Assembly: GCA_902623415.1 (NCBI GenBank) | Contig: CACNTU010000005.1 | Location: 1-47,125 of the forward strand | Direction of reading: 5' to 3' | DNA length: 47,125 bases | From: an uncultured Pelagibacteraceae bacterium | GTDB lineage: Bacteria; Pseudomonadota; Alphaproteobacteria; Pelagibacterales; Pelagibacteraceae | Shown: piece by piece, positions 45,256 to 47,125 of the stretch | How the letters are laid out: each line of letters opens with the position of its first letter | How positions within the stretch are numbered: the first letter of the stretch is position 1 | Position numbers and translations under genes: made by a program | Notes under the pieces: model-generated | Told to the model about the DNA's origin: nothing | The model's database searches: none | Seen by the model: the letters and a program-made list of their open reading frames with translations, nothing else

Positions 45256-45883
45256 AACTCCATCATATTGGAATAAAGCAAAAAAATATTTATCTAAAAA
45301 AGATAAAACCATGTCCTCTTTAATTAAAAAATATAAATCCCCTTCAGAGACAGTGTTAACTTCAAGAAAAGATGTCTTTTTCTCTCTCTGTAAAAGTATA
45401 ATTGGACAACAAATTAGTGTAGCAGCTGCTAATTCAGTTTTTTTAAAATTTAAGAAAAAATGCAAAAATAAAATTAACGCAAAAACAGTAAGTAAGTTAT
45501 CTACTATTCAGCTCAAAAGTTGTGGTCTTAGTAGACAGAAAGTAAAAGGAATAAAAAGTTTAGCCAAACAGATATTGAATAAAGAATTTGATCCAAGACT
45601 TATTTCAAAAATGTCTGATGAAGATGCCATAATTTATCTGTCTCAATTAAGACAAATTGGAAGATGGTCAGCAGAAATGATTTTATTATTTACTTATAAT
45701 CGCCCTAATATTTGGCCAATCCAAGATATTGGTTTGTTAAGAGCTATTTCAAAAAATTTTAATAAAAAATATCTTCCACCAGAAAGATATGTTAAATATT
45801 TAAACAAAAAGTTTTCACCTTATTGTTCAGTTGCAACTTGGTATTTGTGGAGAAGTATAGATCCCGAACCTATTCAGTATTAA
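45248..45883 (+). CDS. DNA-3-methyladenine glycosylase II (AlkA-like)
   Basis: A 211-residue base-excision glycosylase of the HhH-GPD family. The helix-hairpin-helix is LRQIGRWSAEMIL (124-136) and the catalytic aspartate is Asp150 in WPIQDIGL. GQQISVAAA near residue 54 is another AlkA-like mark. The large N-terminal domain of E. coli AlkA is missing, as in the shorter Mag-type enzymes. No iron-sulfur cluster cysteines are seen. Confidence 0.9.
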   Translation: MSKTPSYWNKAKKYLSKKDKTMSSLIKKYKSPSETVLTSRKDVFFSLCKSIIGQQISVAAANSVFLKFKKKCKNKINAKTVSKLSTIQLKSCGLSRQKVKGIKSLAKQILNKEFDPRLISKMSDEDAIIYLSQLRQIGRWSAEMILLFTYNRPNIWPIQDIGLLRAISKNFNKKYLPPERYVKYLNKKFSPYCSVATWYLWRSIDPEPIQY

Positions 45884-45892
45884 ATCATTATA

Positions 45893-46780
45893 TCAATCTA
45901 TCCATTCTTGATATTTGTCTATATTATCAATTAAAAATTTAGGTAAATTTTGTATCGGATAATTTTCTAATTTGTTCCCACCTAATTTATTTTGTCTTTG
46001 ATCTGCTGATAAATTATAGACTGCAATTTTATCTTTTATTATTTTATTAATTTGATTAGTAGTTAACGGATTTTTGTCAAATTCAATATGATGAAGATAT
46101 GATTTTAATTTATGTTTAATCTCTTCAGCTGTTTTTATATTGGTAAAATGCCATCCACCTTTTTTAATTATCTTACAATTAATAAATTTTTTTTCAGAAA
46201 AAAAAGCATCTATCCTATAGAATGGATATTTACGATCTTTTATATTTCTTAACCACTGAGGGTTTTTTAAATATTTCTTTCTACAGCCCTTAGTTCCTTT
46301 CCATGATAAGTTGGGTAATTTTAAATTAAATTTGTAATAAAACATATCTTGTTCAAATAAAAAAATTTTTTGACTTATTTGATTAAAATCTAAATCATTT
46401 AAATTTGGTATTTCGTCTACATCTGAAATTAAAATGATATCATCGCTTTCAGCACTTTTTAAACCTTTTTCAATGAAATTTCTTTGACCATTCTCTCTGA
46501 AAATAGCATTCATAATTAATTTTCTTGATTTCTCTTTCTCAGTATCTTTTATATTGATATCCTCTATATTTTCTGGAACCTGATCATAAATGAGATAAAT
46601 GATTTTATCTTTAAATTGTTCAAATTTATTTTGATTAAATTTTAATTCTCTCTTTTCTCCACGATGAGTGAATGTACTTTCCACGATTACAAAATAATCA
46701 ACATATTTTTTTAAAATATTTAGCCTAAGATCTAAAATCATTTCCTCGTCAAAATACATAAAACAATCAAATATCTTCAT
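45893..46780 (-). CDS. Glycosyltransferase family 17 protein
   Basis: A 295-residue GT17-like enzyme: the N-terminal KIFDCFMYFDEEMILDLRL, VESTFTHRGEKREL and the DDIILISDVDEIP aspartate-rich metal-site block are typical. In eukaryotes GT17 adds beta-1,4-GlcNAc; bacterial members are found with cell-surface polysaccharide genes and their acceptor is unknown. It is read leftward, 45 bp after the xdhC 3' part, and converges on the glycosylase gene with a 9-bp gap. Confidence 0.88.
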   Translation of the reverse strand: MKIFDCFMYFDEEMILDLRLNILKKYVDYFVIVESTFTHRGEKRELKFNQNKFEQFKDKIIYLIYDQVPENIEDINIKDTEKEKSRKLIMNAIFRENGQRNFIEKGLKSAESDDIILISDVDEIPNLNDLDFNQISQKIFLFEQDMFYYKFNLKLPNLSWKGTKGCRKKYLKNPQWLRNIKDRKYPFYRIDAFFSEKKFINCKIIKKGGWHFTNIKTAEEIKHKLKSYLHHIEFDKNPLTTNQINKIIKDKIAVYNLSADQRQNKLGGNKLENYPIQNLPKFLIDNIDKYQEWID

Positions 46781-46825
46781 AATCTTTTTTTATATATTAA
46801 AAATTTACTATAGATAAAGATACAA

Positions 46826-47125
46826 TCATAATTTGTTTCTTTCCGAAACTAATTGGGCAACAATTGACAAAGCTATTTCTGGAGCAGATTTTCCTCCCAG
46901 TTTAATACCAATTGGTCCATGGATTGAGTTGATTTGATCATCATCAAATCCATCTTCTTTTAATCTTCTACATCTATTCTGATGAGTTTTTCTACTCCCT
47001 AGAGCACCTATATAAAAAAACTTCTTTTTCAAAGCGTATTTTAATGCTGGTTCGTCAATTTTTGGATCATGAGTCAAAGTTATTAAAAAAGTATTAGAAC
47101 TTAATTGAATTTTTTTAAAAACTTC
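46826..47125 (-). pseudogene. XdhC-family gene, 3' portion (continues off the right edge)
   Basis: The frame is open at the right edge. It encodes the C-terminal part of an XdhC-family protein: EVFKKIQLSSNTFLITLTHD, then a PKIDEPALKYALKKKFFYIG segment, ALGSRKTHQNRCRRLKE, and GPIGIKLGGKSAPEIALSIV. A TTG at 47077 could be read as a start but the coding frame clearly extends upstream of it. The + strand fragment at 42647 stops at the front of this domain, and the two have no residues in common, so together they make one protein, minus an estimated 35-45 residues that would lie just past the edge. If it proves to be a complete, separate gene, this call should change to CDS. Confidence 0.7.

Noticed and set aside
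42938-47125. Mobile element or integron explaining the right-end rearrangement
   Set aside because: No transposase, integrase, terminal repeats or target duplications were seen; genes there are ordinary chromosomal ones.

Overview
The window is AT-rich, gene-dense DNA with very short or overlapping intergenic gaps. It reads as a marine alphaproteobacterium of the SAR11 / Pelagibacterales type. This is inferred from composition, from compact gene packing, and from alphaproteobacterial markers: a DUF2093 gene, a BamF-like DUF3035 lipoprotein, a PuuD-type urate oxidase and a TldD/PmbA pair. No rRNA, tRNA, CRISPR array, prophage, transposase or integrase was recognised.

Region by region. 1-9.4 kb is housekeeping: a lipid A acyltransferase, purD-rsmD, and a six-gene leftward run HAD phosphatase-ribF-ileS-lspA-bamF-pgi. 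9.4-11.6 kb holds groES-groEL behind a sigma32-like promoter and ahead of a strong terminator, then a tiny basic ORF. 11.8-24 kb has typA, membrane and secreted proteins of unknown role, a tldD-pmbA-flavoprotein operon, a 395-residue lysine-rich coiled-coil protein, a cyclopropane fatty acid synthase, a DapA-like aldolase, a GT9 glycosyltransferase and a J-domain membrane protein. 24-27 kb has oligopeptidase B and an Hsp20 gene whose promoter matches the groES one in sequence and spacing.

27.4-42.6 kb is a purine island. A deaminase plus a BmpA/NupOPQ-type ABC importer (five genes, rightward) is followed by leftward hiuH-xdhA-xdhB-guaD-puuD-phosphoribosyltransferase and rightward uraD-alc-allA-puuE. 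A detached cytochrome c, a DUF1330 protein and XdhC-family maturation genes follow. Together these encode uptake of a purine-like solute and the route guanine > xanthine > urate > 5-hydroxyisourate > OHCU > allantoin > allantoate > ureidoglycolate > glyoxylate + 2 urea. PuuD, normally a membrane domain fused to cytochrome c, appears here as two genes at opposite ends of the cluster. No urease is in the window.

42.9-47.1 kb looks rearranged. The long XdhC gene stops after its first ~90 codons on the + strand, and its complementary C-terminal part appears on the - strand at the right edge of the window. At the left breakpoint the start of an apparent HlyD/RND membrane-fusion gene on the - strand is also cut off. 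The simplest reading is inversion of a ~4.2 kb segment (fragment of the fusion-protein gene, sseA, msrA, EamA permease, AlkA-like glycosylase, GT17, xdhC 3' part) with one end in xdhC and the other in the fusion-protein gene. An assembly join or an inverted duplication is also possible, and sequence just past the right edge would decide. This split gene is the most unusual feature of the window.
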